A DNA stretch of 64,000 nt from Cinclus cinclus (taxonomy: Eukaryota > Chordata > Aves > Passeriformes > Cinclidae). Position numbers and translations under genes: made by a program. The first letter of the stretch is position 1; each line of letters opens with the position of its first letter. The DNA is taken from the NCBI RefSeq assembly GCF_963662255.1, contig NC_085059.1:12867234-12931233 (forward strand). The letters run 5' to 3'. Below are positions 49,755 through 61,253 of this stretch, in pieces. The notes beneath the pieces were generated by a model, which did no database searches, was not told the origin of the DNA, and worked only from the letters and a program-made list of their open reading frames with translations.

Positions 49755-52700
49755 TCCCCAGAGATGAAGAGTTTGCAAGTGTGACAGCACCAGAGCACTG
49801 CCCTTGTGAGCTGCATCCCATCCCCCTATGAAAGGAGTAACATTTCAGTTCTGGCTCAAGGAAAAGTTCAGTTCTCCTATTGTAGGAGAAAAACTGGACC
49901 CAAAATTTTTTCCAGTCAGGGAGTCACTTTCCACAGCCCACCTTCCTTCAGGGGCACCCTGGCCATGGAAAACTGAATTGATGCTGAGCCCATAGTAAGG
50001 AGCTGTGATTGTTGCTACTTGTTCTCTTGCCTTGTGCTGGCTCTTCAACTCGCTGTGTATCCTGACTGTCATTCATGAGCTTTACTTCTGTTTTCTTGGC
50101 AATCATCGTGATAATTATTCATCTCTTTCATGCACATTGCACACACTCCTGAAACCTCAAAATAAAACACCTCAGTGATATGAATAGGAGGCACATAGGT
50201 GGGTCTTGTTCTTCATCATGCTCCTGAATATTTACAAGGTATTTCAAATTGAAAAATAAGTGCAGCTCACTAATGAGTTATAGCTCAATGTTTCCTCGTG
50301 GATATACACTTATAGATACATATTCTGCCTGTTGATCACTAAGGAAACGTCATGTGCAGGGAGGATCAGCAAAGCAAGGTTCAAATGTAAATAAGGCAAC
50401 TTTTAATGATCTTTATTTATTTATTAAAAAATAGAAGAAAAACTTCTCATTAGATAAAAAAACCCAAAACCAAACCACACCAAACATTCTTTTCCCTACT
50501 GATGAGATTTCTTTTTAGTTTCAAGCTTTTCTGCTAGAAAAATAAGAGGGAAGATTTTGTAGCCATTAGTCTCTCCAGGGGAGCAGTTCTACCAGAATGA
50601 TCTTCTAATGAGACTTTTGCCTCAAATTCTCTTTCCTGAAGAGACTTTATTCTCTCATCCTGAGCTCTATGAAATGGGACAAAACACAATCACAAATAAA
50701 AGATAAAAATCACGGGATTAATTATCCAGGAACTGCCTCAGTCATGACAAAACTCCATCTGGCAGTGACCTCTTGAGTCATGTGTGTATTGAAGGTGTGT
50801 GGGAGCTGCTCCTTCATTATGGAGCAGATCAGAGAGATGATATGAAAAACTCCCCAGCAGCAGCTGTCTGCTTAAAGAGTAGGAGATAAAGTAAGAACTG
50901 TCTGGCCTGTATCTTCCCTTTTAGACTTCTTCTTAATGGTGCTGAACTCAGTGTTCTGGAAAACCTCTAGGCACCCTTCACTCTGCATTACGTTTCTTGT
51001 CACTGAGTTACACAGCTCCTTGATCTGCAGCCCCATCAGGATTTTGTGAGACAACCCCGGGACTCAGCCAGCTGCCCCCTGAAGCCACCCTGCCATGGAG
51101 CAGCTGAGGTAACACACCTTGGGGCAGAAACTTGTCCTCTCTGACCTTGGCATTGCCATGGAGCAACACTAGGGGCTGGCTGGTTTGGGAAGATATTCCT
51201 GAGCATCTACCCAATTTTGTGCCAAGAATTGCTTTCAAGGGTGTGTGGCCTGTTTTTGGTAAAGAAGCAGAGAGGCAGGGTCTAAACTAAAGGTGAGCTA
51301 AAGCCCACCTGCTCCTCTCCCCACAGCAGCCCAACACTAAGCAGGCTGTGCTTGTTTGAAGTGGCATCTGCCAGTCCATGGGCTCTGGTACAGCTCTGTC
51401 TGCCAAGACAGAACCATCTTTCCTGGCCAGAGATGTGGTTTGGACAGTGCACAGGTACCCCTGCAAAATGAATCGTTCACTGCTTGCGAGAGGGTGTCAG
51501 GTGTTAAATCAGCCTTGTGAAGCCTTGTCCAAAGCAAGCTCCTGCCAAGGGTCGAGTGGAAATCATTTGTGTCTGGAAACAGCCATCTCTGCTGTCCAGG
51601 ACCAATTTGTTTCAACTCTCACGGGTTTGGCCTTTCCAGTGACTCAGCCTTCCCCTCACCCCTAGGCACTCCTTGTATTTTTTCATGGCTCTATTCTTTC
51701 CCTCTAATAGAGAAGTGGACCACCTCCCTAAGATAATAAATAAATAAATAAATACATAAATACATAAATACATAAATAAATAAATAAATAACTTTTTTTG
51801 GTGCACTCTACCTGTGTAGCAGCAGCACTGTGGGAGATGTTATTTACATGAACTTCATTAATATTTATAATCACATTTACAGAGTTGTTCAGCAGGAGGC
51901 TTGATCAAGTCAGTAGTATGTCTGGAGATCAGTCTTTGGTATACTACTTTTAATGAGAATAATTTGCATTTTATAAAGTGCCTGAGGTAGCAAGTTTCAA
52001 TGATTTTTCTTGGTGTTTAGGGAAATATTTGGATTAGTGGTTTCATTCCACATCCATTTTCACTTGTAGTGGCAGAATGAAAACATCCAAATCCAAAGAA
52101 TCAGTCTGACAGGAACAACATGAGAATATGCTAAAAAATAAAAAGGGCATTTTCCTTGTAATCTCTATAACATGGCTAATGCAGAATTAGAGTTGGACTC
52201 TGATTCCTCTGAGTGTCTTTCTCTTTGTCATAATCCCTGGAGATAACTAGAAGGAGTAGTTGGAAATGCCTGGGGTCTTCCTCTGGTGCATTTAAAATAA
52301 GTTTTACCTGTTAAATCCACTTTTCCCTCTTCACAAATATTCATGCTCAGGCTGCTCTGGTCTCTAAATGTTCTAATTTCACCTGCCTCTGTTTGTGTGG
52401 CTTCATGGAGCCACTGTTCAGAACCAGGCAGTTTTCAGGACCAGCCCATCAAAGGCATCTTTCTGCCACTGCAAAAAGCACCACATTCACTTGGCTGCAG
52501 TTATTTATAGGCCCAGGCCTCCCCACAAAAAGTTAAAAGGCCAAGGAGTTAATAGATGCAGAGTGACTTCAGCTGAAGATGGTGAACAGAAATAGATCCG
52601 GAAAAAAAGCACATCAGAAACCTCTCTCAGTCATCTTGATCTCTGGGTAATTTGAGGGAAGGGATTTATAATCTTTTTATTCTCTTCTATTGGAAAAGAC

Positions 52701-53421
52701 ATAGAAATATGCTATATCTAGTTATATGCCCCACTGTTTCTCATTATTTTGTAGCTTTGTGATTTATTTTAGTCTCAAAATGCTTTTTCCCCAAAAGAAT
52801 TAGCATTTTACCAGCAACAGTTTTTAACCTGGGCAACTGTTTTGGCCAGGCCAAAACAGCTTGGTCTGCAGTGGGATCACCCTGATGGTGGCTGTTATTT
52901 CTTGGGAGCTCAGAGTGTGACCTTTGTAAGTGATGTTACTGAGGAATTAACAACCGTGTGTTACCAGCAACACCAAATCCCTTGCTCACCCGGAATCTTT
53001 TGTGCTACCTGTGGATCCTGTGCATCCTTTGAGAGTTGGGGCACATTTCACAGAGCAACCTGTTGGCACAGAAGATGCCCAGGTTCCAGCTCTTGCATTG
53101 GCCACATCATTTCATGTTGAATTTTGACCCAGCTGCTTTGCCATAAAGTAGGATTTGACAAGGGCTTGCATCTTTTCTTACAGTTAGTGTGAGCCATAAA
53201 CTTTTTAATGTACAGTTACCTGCAGCCATTCTCAGATGCTTGCTGAGCTGCCATCTCATAACATAAATGTTACAATAACTTCACTATCTACTAATAACAA
53301 AATTACAGCCAAATTCAGTGTGTATGCTTGTGGTTTTAATGTTCTCAACCAGAAAATCATGGAGATAAGGATTACCTTATATTGTTGTTTATATAACCTG
53401 GTCTTTTGGAATATGTGTCAG
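49755..53421. other. Unique sequence, no recognised gene
   Basis: No gene or transposon is recognised. It holds an A-rich, C-interspersed segment at about 50428-50490 and the TAAA microsatellite listed separately. The frames at 51337-51665 and 52842-53120 are open on one strand or the other but have no known motif. Confidence 0.5.
51734..51791 (+). repeat. (AATA)n microsatellite with TACA variants
   Basis: A tetranucleotide array of AATA units whose central part carries three evenly spaced TACATAAA variants flanked by pure units on both sides. The regular variant spacing suggests that an eight-base higher-order unit was duplicated. The minus strand reads as alternating Tyr/Ile/Phe codons, explaining an open frame there. 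Confidence 0.95.
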
Positions 53422-53500
53422 CCTATGGCAGAGACATTGGAATTAAATGATCTTTCTTTAATTTCCTTCCCACCCAAACCATTCTAGGATTCTGTGATGA
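53422..53500 (+). mobile_element. CR1 LINE terminal fragment
   Basis: The last 80 or so bases of a CR1 sense strand: CCTATGGCAGAGACATTGGA, ATTAAATGATCTTTCTTTAA, TTCCCACCCAAACCATTCTA and GGATTCTGTGATG. The terminal repeat is well preserved and the body is diverged. Confidence 0.88.
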
Positions 53501-56500
53501 TTGTGGAGATTAGAATTGTTTTAAACAATGGTTACAATAATTCTTTTCTGGATAGACATTTTCTGTTCAGTTTCTTTGTACATTTTGCAGTCATTTCAAC
53601 AATTGTTCAGCAAAAAATAAATGAAGGACTCATTGAGGGCTGACCTTGCAGAGATGAAAGGAGGAGGAATAAACAGGATCTGTGCCTGTAGGTGCTTGCA
53701 AACACTGAAACCTTGACCAAGGATGATTTAGAGCCTGAGTAGGGTTTATGTAAATGCTACAATTCTTTCGCATTCATACCTCAGTGCTTCTTCACTTCCT
53801 CAGGAAGATATTTTTGTGTCCAAGGTCATTAATCTCCCCACACAGTGTACTCTAAGGCTCGAGATTTGTTAATACATTTGGCAGTTTTGCTTGCTGCTCT
53901 TAAGCATATATTGAATTTTTACACAGCAGCTATTTGTATAATTTCTGTAACATGCCAGAACAACTTCCAGTTAGTGTCCAGAATTTTCTGACTGCCAGGA
54001 AGAATTTTTTAAAAAGAAGGAAAGATTTAAAAGATCTTACCAAAACATTATCTACAATTTCTTTCTCTCTTGGATTGAAATTTATCCTCTTGCTATTACG
54101 AGCAGCTACTAATGTACTTACTAAGTATTTATCTTCATGATTTGGATAGTTTGTTTTGAAGTTTGGGGTCTGACTCTTAGATATATTGGGGTAAAACCTA
54201 GAAAGTAATTTTAATGGCACTCTAGATGATCATTCTAATGGCTCTCATACCTTCCACAGAACTTCTCCCACTGCATTTGCTGCACTTTTTTTTGTGTTCA
54301 CTCCTCTTCCCTCCCTGCCTTTGGTGCTGAAAGGACTCTGGTTATTGGGAATCCAAAAGGAAAGTTGATATGATACCTAGTGTGAGTGTAGTACAGTAGC
54401 TAACTGAACCTGCAATGAGGAGTCAAAGTACTGCCCAGCAGGAGGGACATCTGTGTCTCTTAGTCAGACCCTTCACTAATTAACCCATACTCCCTGCTGA
54501 CAGTCTTTGTAAGAGGTTTTCCAATCTTCATTTTCATTCCAGATTTTCTTCTATTTCTATTATTGATTTGTCTCAGTTTATACTTCATCGAACAATTGGG
54601 TATTAATGGATGCTCTGCATTTCCAGCCATACTGCAGGCAGTCCTGGTGTAACAGCCAGGGGAAGTATTTTAGGTTCTGAATTCCAGTGTGAAACACACT
54701 AACTGTAGTCTGGAAACACACTTACTGTGAGAGATTTCAGTTTCTACGTGATTTTGTAGGAATCACCTGTATTCGCTAGTAAAATATGATTAATGACATC
54801 ACCATTCTAAATCCAAAATGTGGGCATTTTCTAACACAGTAAAGAGTCATCAGAAGGAAAGTTTTAGACTTTCTTGTGATGATAAACAAAAATGTCCACA
54901 GGAGGGGAAACTGGTGGGAAATATGATAGCAGAAATAAATGAGTGTTTATAGTTGAGATGGAAAAATTAAGGCAAGTCTTAATAGGGTTTCACAAATGCA
55001 AATTACTAAGGCACAGTGGAAAATCATAGATGCACCTCATTCAGACAAAACATTTATATCTAAGTGTGAATTAAGACTTACACAGTGAAAACTACATTAA
55101 CTAAGGTAGATTTTGACTGCAGTGGATTGCAGTGTTGTTTGTTGTCCACATTGTAAATAGGATGATTGAACAGTAGTCACAGGAAAGAGTTTCAAGGTCA
55201 AGGTTTTTTGGACAAAACTTCTAGAAAAGCTCTTTCTATTAATACAGCAAGATCAGAGAGGATATTATCACCAGACAAAGTTGCTTCTGCACTAGTACTC
55301 CTTAATCTAGGAGAAAAGGGTCAGAGGCAGTGACTGGAATCTGAAACTGAATAAAACAATGTAGAAATGTGATGGATGTTTTCATCAGTGTGCACCATCA
55401 GGAACAACATGCTGATGGTTGTTAATACCATCTTCTTTTTAGCAGGGTTTTGTCTACATCATTTCAACTCTTTACCAAACCATTATATGACAATAGGTTA
55501 ATATTTTGGTAGTTAATCTATTAATGCCATCTACTGCAACTAAAGTGAGGGGAAATGAGAACCCTCACTACTCAGCTTTGAAAGAGGATAAATATGTTGT
55601 GAAGGGGGTGAAAAGTCTAGGATTCATCAGGGAGAAACAAAGGGGGAGATACCAATCAATATTGTCATCTGCTGTTTGGCATTATGGGGGTGTTTGTTCC
55701 TTTAATCATTAACCTATAAATCTACAAATCAGAATGAGAAACAACATCAGTATGATTAGAAAGTAGTTCCAATGGAGTCAGCAGTGCTAAACTGGTTTGC
55801 ACAAAAGCTGAGGAAATGTGGCCCCAGGGACAGGGCTGAGAAGAGCTCAGGGTTTTCACTGTCAGAGTGTGTGTTTTGTGTTTGCCTTGCATGGAGAGGT
55901 CACAGCAGAAATGCACTGCGATATAGCATCATAAGTTAAGGAGCACTGAAAGGTATCTGAAAATGAAAGCAGCAAAGCTGCAGAAAGATTTGGGTGAATG
56001 TTTCACTTGATTCTCATCACATTCATCTAGTTAAGAGAAGTAAGTATTTTTATAATCAGGGTTCAAAGGTGACAAAAGCAAACTGCAATCAAAATGGGAT
56101 CATTTCACTGGTGACACATACAAAACCTTGAAACACTGCTTGACTTTTATAGGAATCTGTAAATCAGACCTGGATTGCTTGAAAAGTTCAAGAGCCCTAG
56201 AAAATGTTTTAGCTAAATGCAGCTGAGTTTTATGATTTGTGCTTTTATGCACTGAGCTCTGAAAATGAGCAGTGCCATGAAGTTATTTCAGTATCTCCCT
56301 AAAGCACAACGTTGTACCTGCCAAAAAGAAAAGTAGGAACCAATGATGTTTCATTTGTCATCTCTGTAGATGTAGCTGTACTGTTCACCAGGGTGAATGC
56401 ATGCAAAAAGACACAGCATTGTAAGGGCTGTATAAGTATCCCCTATGAAATTTTAAAAAAATAATCACAGAACAGATATTTGTCACAAATTTGTAACAAT

Positions 56501-57509
56501 TTAATCACAACTAGAGTTTTTAAGGGCATTCTGTTCTTGGTCCTATACCAAAAAGCAAAATAAGTAGCAATACCCTTGAAATACTGATATTTTTACCTAT
56601 TAGCAATTCTATAATATATTAACCGTTCTTATGTCACAAGGGGGTCAGGAAGTCTAGAAACTTAGCCTCTAACACAAATGTGCTGCAGTGGGTCCTGACT
56701 GCTTTTTCTACTTTCTACAGTATAGGAAAAAGGGGAGTGTTATATCATTTATTTACTTTGATCTATTAAGAAAAAGGCCTGCCATAAGACAATGCAGGTT
56801 TCATTTTACAGAGAAACAAACATTGTTACTGAACCACAAATAAAATCCCTACAGTGATGCCCTGATTAACTTTTAATATTTTTAAACAAACCAGCCTTGT
56901 GTGGAGCAAAGGACAATTTCCTTTGCTGCTGTCCTATTTATAAACTTTAAAGGCTTGCGAAGCCTCTTGCAAGCAGAGATGAGAATCTGAAATGTGCCCA
57001 TTACAACCTGGCAATGTTCTTTCTTAGGTTTTACAAAATTTGAATGGGAATCAATTTTAAGTGCTGAAACATTTTGTGAATTGATACACAGCAGTGGTGT
57101 GCTGCCTGGTAAAGAATTCAAAAGAAGGAAGAGGTTTCCATGCCAGCAAATGTGTCTTTGGCTGTACCAGGGAACGAAGTGTACAGACCCTGACTATAAT
57201 TTATATTCACCACAGGACCTAGAGATGTCAGGAGACATCATGTTAGTCAAGACAATTTAAATTGAAGCATTTGTACTATGCTTCCTTAGCCAGAATGTCT
57301 CAAGTGGGAAAAAACATGTTGAACACTTTAAAAAGGAGTAAAATTTGGTTTTATTTCACTGCAACTGTACATATCATTTGCAGGAAAATCACCAGCAATG
57401 TCTTTGTTAGCTTTATGCATTATTTGCAAACATCAATTCCTTTAAAAATCCTTTATATTTTCTAGATCATCATTTATGCCAACAAGATTCCCCCTTGGCT
57501 TAAATACAT
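53501..57509. other. Unique AT-rich sequence, no recognised gene
   Basis: About 4 kb without a recognised gene, RNA or transposon. Open frames are short. The pair at 53930-54220 (minus) and 53934-54140 (plus) overlap and show no known domain. Confidence 0.5.
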
Positions 57510-57868
57510 GCTCAGTCTGGAGGAGAGGAAGCTCAGAGAGGAACCTTCTTGGTGTCTACAACTCCTTGAAAGGTGGAGGGTGGTCTCTTCTCCGAAGATA
57601 TATGACAGGAGGAAATTGCCTCAGGCTGTGCCTGGAGAAGTGTAGATTAGATAATTCAAAAGATTTCTTCACTGAAAGGGTCATTAAGCATTGGCACAGA
57701 CTGCCCAGGGCAGTGCAGGGATCAACATCTCTGGAGGGGATCTACATAACAGATGTGTAAATGTGGCACTTGGGACATGGTTTAGTGGTGGCTTTGGCAG
57801 TCATGGGGGAACAGCTGGACTTGATGATCTTAGTGGCTTTTGGAACCTAAACAATTCTGTGATTCTCA
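57510..57868 (+). mobile_element. CR1 LINE 3' fragment, longest in the window
   Basis: A collinear sense-strand CR1 fragment that includes the end of the reverse-transcriptase ORF and the 3' UTR. In one frame it still reads as the C-terminal tail typical of CR1 ORF2, with NLLGVYNSLKGG near its start and DFFTERVIKHWHRLPRAVQ later. The 3' UTR then follows, including GGGACATGGTTTAGTGGTGG, GGACTTGATGATCTTAGTGG and the CAATTCTGTGATTCTC terminus. It is 5'-truncated within ORF2 with some deletions, so no active enzyme is encoded. Its subfamily resembles the element at 23753-24022. Confidence 0.96.
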
Positions 57869-58684
57869 GATATCCTCAGCTGTACATAAGCATTTGGTCA
57901 AGAGCTCTATAAGGACCCTCTGGGCTGACGCATAGAGGCACAGACCCCAGGGTAGAGATGAGTTCAGTGATGGGTTGGAAGGCAACAGAAAGCTGTGCAG
58001 CCTCTGGCACAGTGACTTATAAAGTCAAACTTTGGTTTAACATGCTATAGCTGTACTTACTTCTGTGGTAGGGAATGACGTGTACACAGAGAACTACTCA
58101 AATAAACAGCATGTGCATTTCACAGCAATAACTTGATTCGATTTACAGATGTGTTTCAGGAAACTGAACTGAAAGGCTGAAATTATGGTGACAGTCATTA
58201 TTGACTTTGGCGTTAACTTGCTGGCATGCAAAAATTTGCTCTGTAGGAAGTAATTTAAAACCCATGAATGAAATTAATTTAATTTGTATTACCTGACCAG
58301 TAGACTTTATATCCCATCAAGATGTGATACAGTGTGTACTTAGGGGCAATTTTTCTCATGGTCATTTGAAGGAAGGAGAGCAGCAAGCAGAGATGGAAGT
58401 GTGGACATGTCAGAATTAATTTGAACCATGGTGCTTTGGCTCTAAGTTACAGCCACAGGTCAGTTCCAGCTTATAGGAACTTCTGCTGGGCCATGAAATT
58501 TCCAGGTATGGAAATAAGGAGTTTGAATAACAGCATGTGTGATTCTGTTATGAAAGTGTTCATGGCTGAGCAGAGCAAAGTGCCAAGGTCCTGTGCCCAG
58601 GTGCTGCAAATCCCTCCCATCACTGAGGTCTCCCTAAGCCTCCCCCAGCAGTGGTTCAGGAGAGCTGACCTTTAGACACAGCAT
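57869..58684. other. Unique spacer between CR1 fragments
   Basis: AT-rich sequence without a recognised gene. The + strand frame at 58421-58675 shows no known motif. Confidence 0.45.
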
Positions 58685-58728
58685 TTCAGAGGTCCCTTCC
58701 ACCCCTTTCTTTCTGTAATTTTATAAGG
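58685..58728 (+). mobile_element. Probable CR1 terminal fragment
   Basis: TTCAGAGGTCCCTTCCACCC followed by CTTTCTTTCTGTAATTTTAT resembles the last bases of the CR1 subfamily seen at 16085-16296, with a degraded terminal repeat. It is short, so the call is tentative. Confidence 0.5.
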
Positions 58729-61107
58729 AATTGGCCCTTATAAGGGAAAACCAGCCACTTTATTCTGGGAGACAGACATCCATATCCTGGGGTGGAGATG
58801 AAATGTGATGTCAGATTTCTCTTGGTGCATATTCTGCCTGTGTATCTGCTAAGGCAGACAGTGAGGCTTCTTATGAAAATCCAATACAATCAGCTTTGTG
58901 ACAATTTCCTTTTTTCCTTCTCACACTTTTCATGTCTCTCTGTCTCCTTTCAATACTCTGGCAGTTCTCCAGACTAGAAATTTGATGAAAGAGCAGGGAT
59001 GTGTTGAGTATTGGCAAGGTTTCTCATCTTTGCTTCCTTGTTCTCTGCTTGCTTACTTGCACATGAGCAATGTAAAACCATGCCTCTGATTGGGGTAATG
59101 AGGACGTGGTATCCTGTCAGAAAAAGCAGATGCTATTCAAAGCTTCAAACCATAAGAGTATCTAGTGAACAAAGAGCAGTAATAAGTGTGTCTTCATGCA
59201 CCTCTGAGCCTGTCACAGGAGTAAAGCCCTGGATATCATTATCAGTTTCCAGTACTGAAGCAAATGGAATTATTGGACATGTCCCTTATTCCTCATTATA
59301 GATTATGTCCTTTTATTTCTCAGGAATTAAAACATCCCTTGGAATCTGAAATCTGCTCTGAAAGTTGACTGCTTAGTGCTGTCAAACCTAGTAAAAGCCA
59401 AGACAGGTTTGTAAGCTCTTTTTGCCCTAGGATTTATGTAAGGTAGACATGAGTAAGTCAAGTGAACTCGCTCCTTAGGCAAGCATATCAAATTCTTTCA
59501 GGTCTTGGCCTCTTATCCTCTGTTTCTGACATCTTACTTTGGACAGTTTTCTCTGCTAGATATGAGTTTGAGAAATAACTCAGATGTGCAGAGAAGCAGA
59601 AATGTGCTGCTCCCTGCTCCCATGGAGTAAGAGACAGATCTTATAAGTCAGTTCCAGGTGGTGAAATGCAGGAATGCCCAGCTTTGCAGTACTCTTCCCA
59701 AAAGAGAACACAAATGAGAACAGGACTAGTAGGCCACCCTACCCCTCTCCAAATCAGTTGGAGAGTGAGCTCCTCCAGACTAATCCTTCACCTCTGCAGA
59801 CTCAAATCTCTTACACAGCCTATAGAATTTAAACCTGAGCTGTGTGGAATACCTGCCAACACTGAAACACTTCATACAGGGGAAGATTTTTAATTGCAGG
59901 TCGTTGCTCTCTGTCCAGGTACATTCAGAAAATGGGTCAGCTGGGCTTGTGGCTGGAGAATCCACAGGTGGAGAGATCCAGGCAGTGGTGAGGGGCTGAG
60001 AGAAGAACTGGAGGATGATTACTCAGCTTTGAAAACCTATACTTTTCTTCCAGAAGCTCAGAAGTGGATACTCCCTTTCTTTAGTGGTGATGGATGTCAT
60101 AGCTGTGACAAGGAGACAGCCCTGGTAATCAGAGTATGGGGAAAGTCTGTGTTAAGGAACTTTCCCTCAGGTGTCTTATTGATTGCTGAGGAGGGAGGGC
60201 TTCAGCATTCTGCCAGGCTGACACAGGCAGACCAAATCTTTTCTTCTTAGCACAATTTAAATACAGCTTCAACCTCATTTCAGCCCCTCTTCAGGCATCA
60301 GAGACATTATCCAGCAGAAAACAAAAGCTGCCCATGCCTGAGTAGTTAGCTCCCTCACATAAACTGCAAAAGGGATGGTTGATTGTCTCAGTGTTTAGGT
60401 GTTTTTTAGTCTCTTGTTTGGGCCTTCTGAAGAAGAGTTGTTCCTGCTGCAGCCATTCTATAGCAGAGGCATTAAAATTTTTCTTTGCTTCTTGGCTCTC
60501 TATTTGTACAAAACTTGCAGAGCCATTTTATCTCTGGGATAGCAACATCTTTGTCACACATCATTCATTTGAAGGAGAAGAAAGCAAAGCATAAAGGCTA
60601 AAAGGCATAAAAAGGTGAACTATGGGCAGGATTTCATTTAGCAATAAGACAGCTATTTGGATTTTGTTCTGTGGGCTTATTAAAAAATGTTCATGGTTAA
60701 TTAATGCCAGCAACAACAAAAATTGGTCCAAGCATCACAATGACAGAAATTACAGATGAGCTTTCCAAGAATATAGAGCTTCAATTTTTTTAATAGAAGA
60801 CAAGATTGACTTTTTGATAAATGACAGAGAAATTAGGATAGACTTTAAAGACTAGTTGTACTCTCTAGTTATGATTCTTCTTCTCAAATGAGAACAAAAA
60901 AAGAGCAAATGACTCTATTTTTCATGTTTCTCTTTAGTCTTGTTGTCCCTTAAATACCCTGTTCCTCCAAACCTTGGAAGCTTTAACCTTTCTAATTCAG
61001 AATCTCAGCAAGCCTCCAAGTTACCTCAAAAGTTACCAGGTGAAATGTCACATGATATATCTGAGAAGATTTTGGTATTCAAAGCTTTCATGAGATTTGA
61101 GAACCTT

Positions 61108-61143
61108 GGAAAATCTCATCAAGAAGGAAAATCTCATCAAGAA
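61108..61143 (+). repeat. 18-bp tandem duplication
   Basis: The 18-base word GGAAAATCTCATCAAGAA occurs twice in tandem with no mismatch. It keeps a + strand frame (60940-61179) open and gives it a repeated Gly-Lys-Ser-His-Gln-Glu hexapeptide. The frame itself is not recognised. Confidence 0.9.
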
Positions 61144-61198
61144 GTAAACAACATACGTAAAAATAAAAAAGGTTTCTGATTTAAAATTTATACTTTAA

Positions 61199-61253
61199 AT
61201 TATTATATTATTATTATTATTGCTGTTGTTACTATTATTGTATTATTATAATA
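61199..61253 (+). repeat. Imperfect (TTA)n microsatellite
   Basis: Trinucleotide array of TTA/TAT units, interrupted in the middle by TGCTGTTGTTAC. The interruptions indicate an older, decayed array. Confidence 0.9.

Noticed and set aside
59894..60250. 118-codon + strand frame
   Set aside because: No recognised domain and no supporting splice or promoter signals beyond chance. It is kept only as unassigned sequence.
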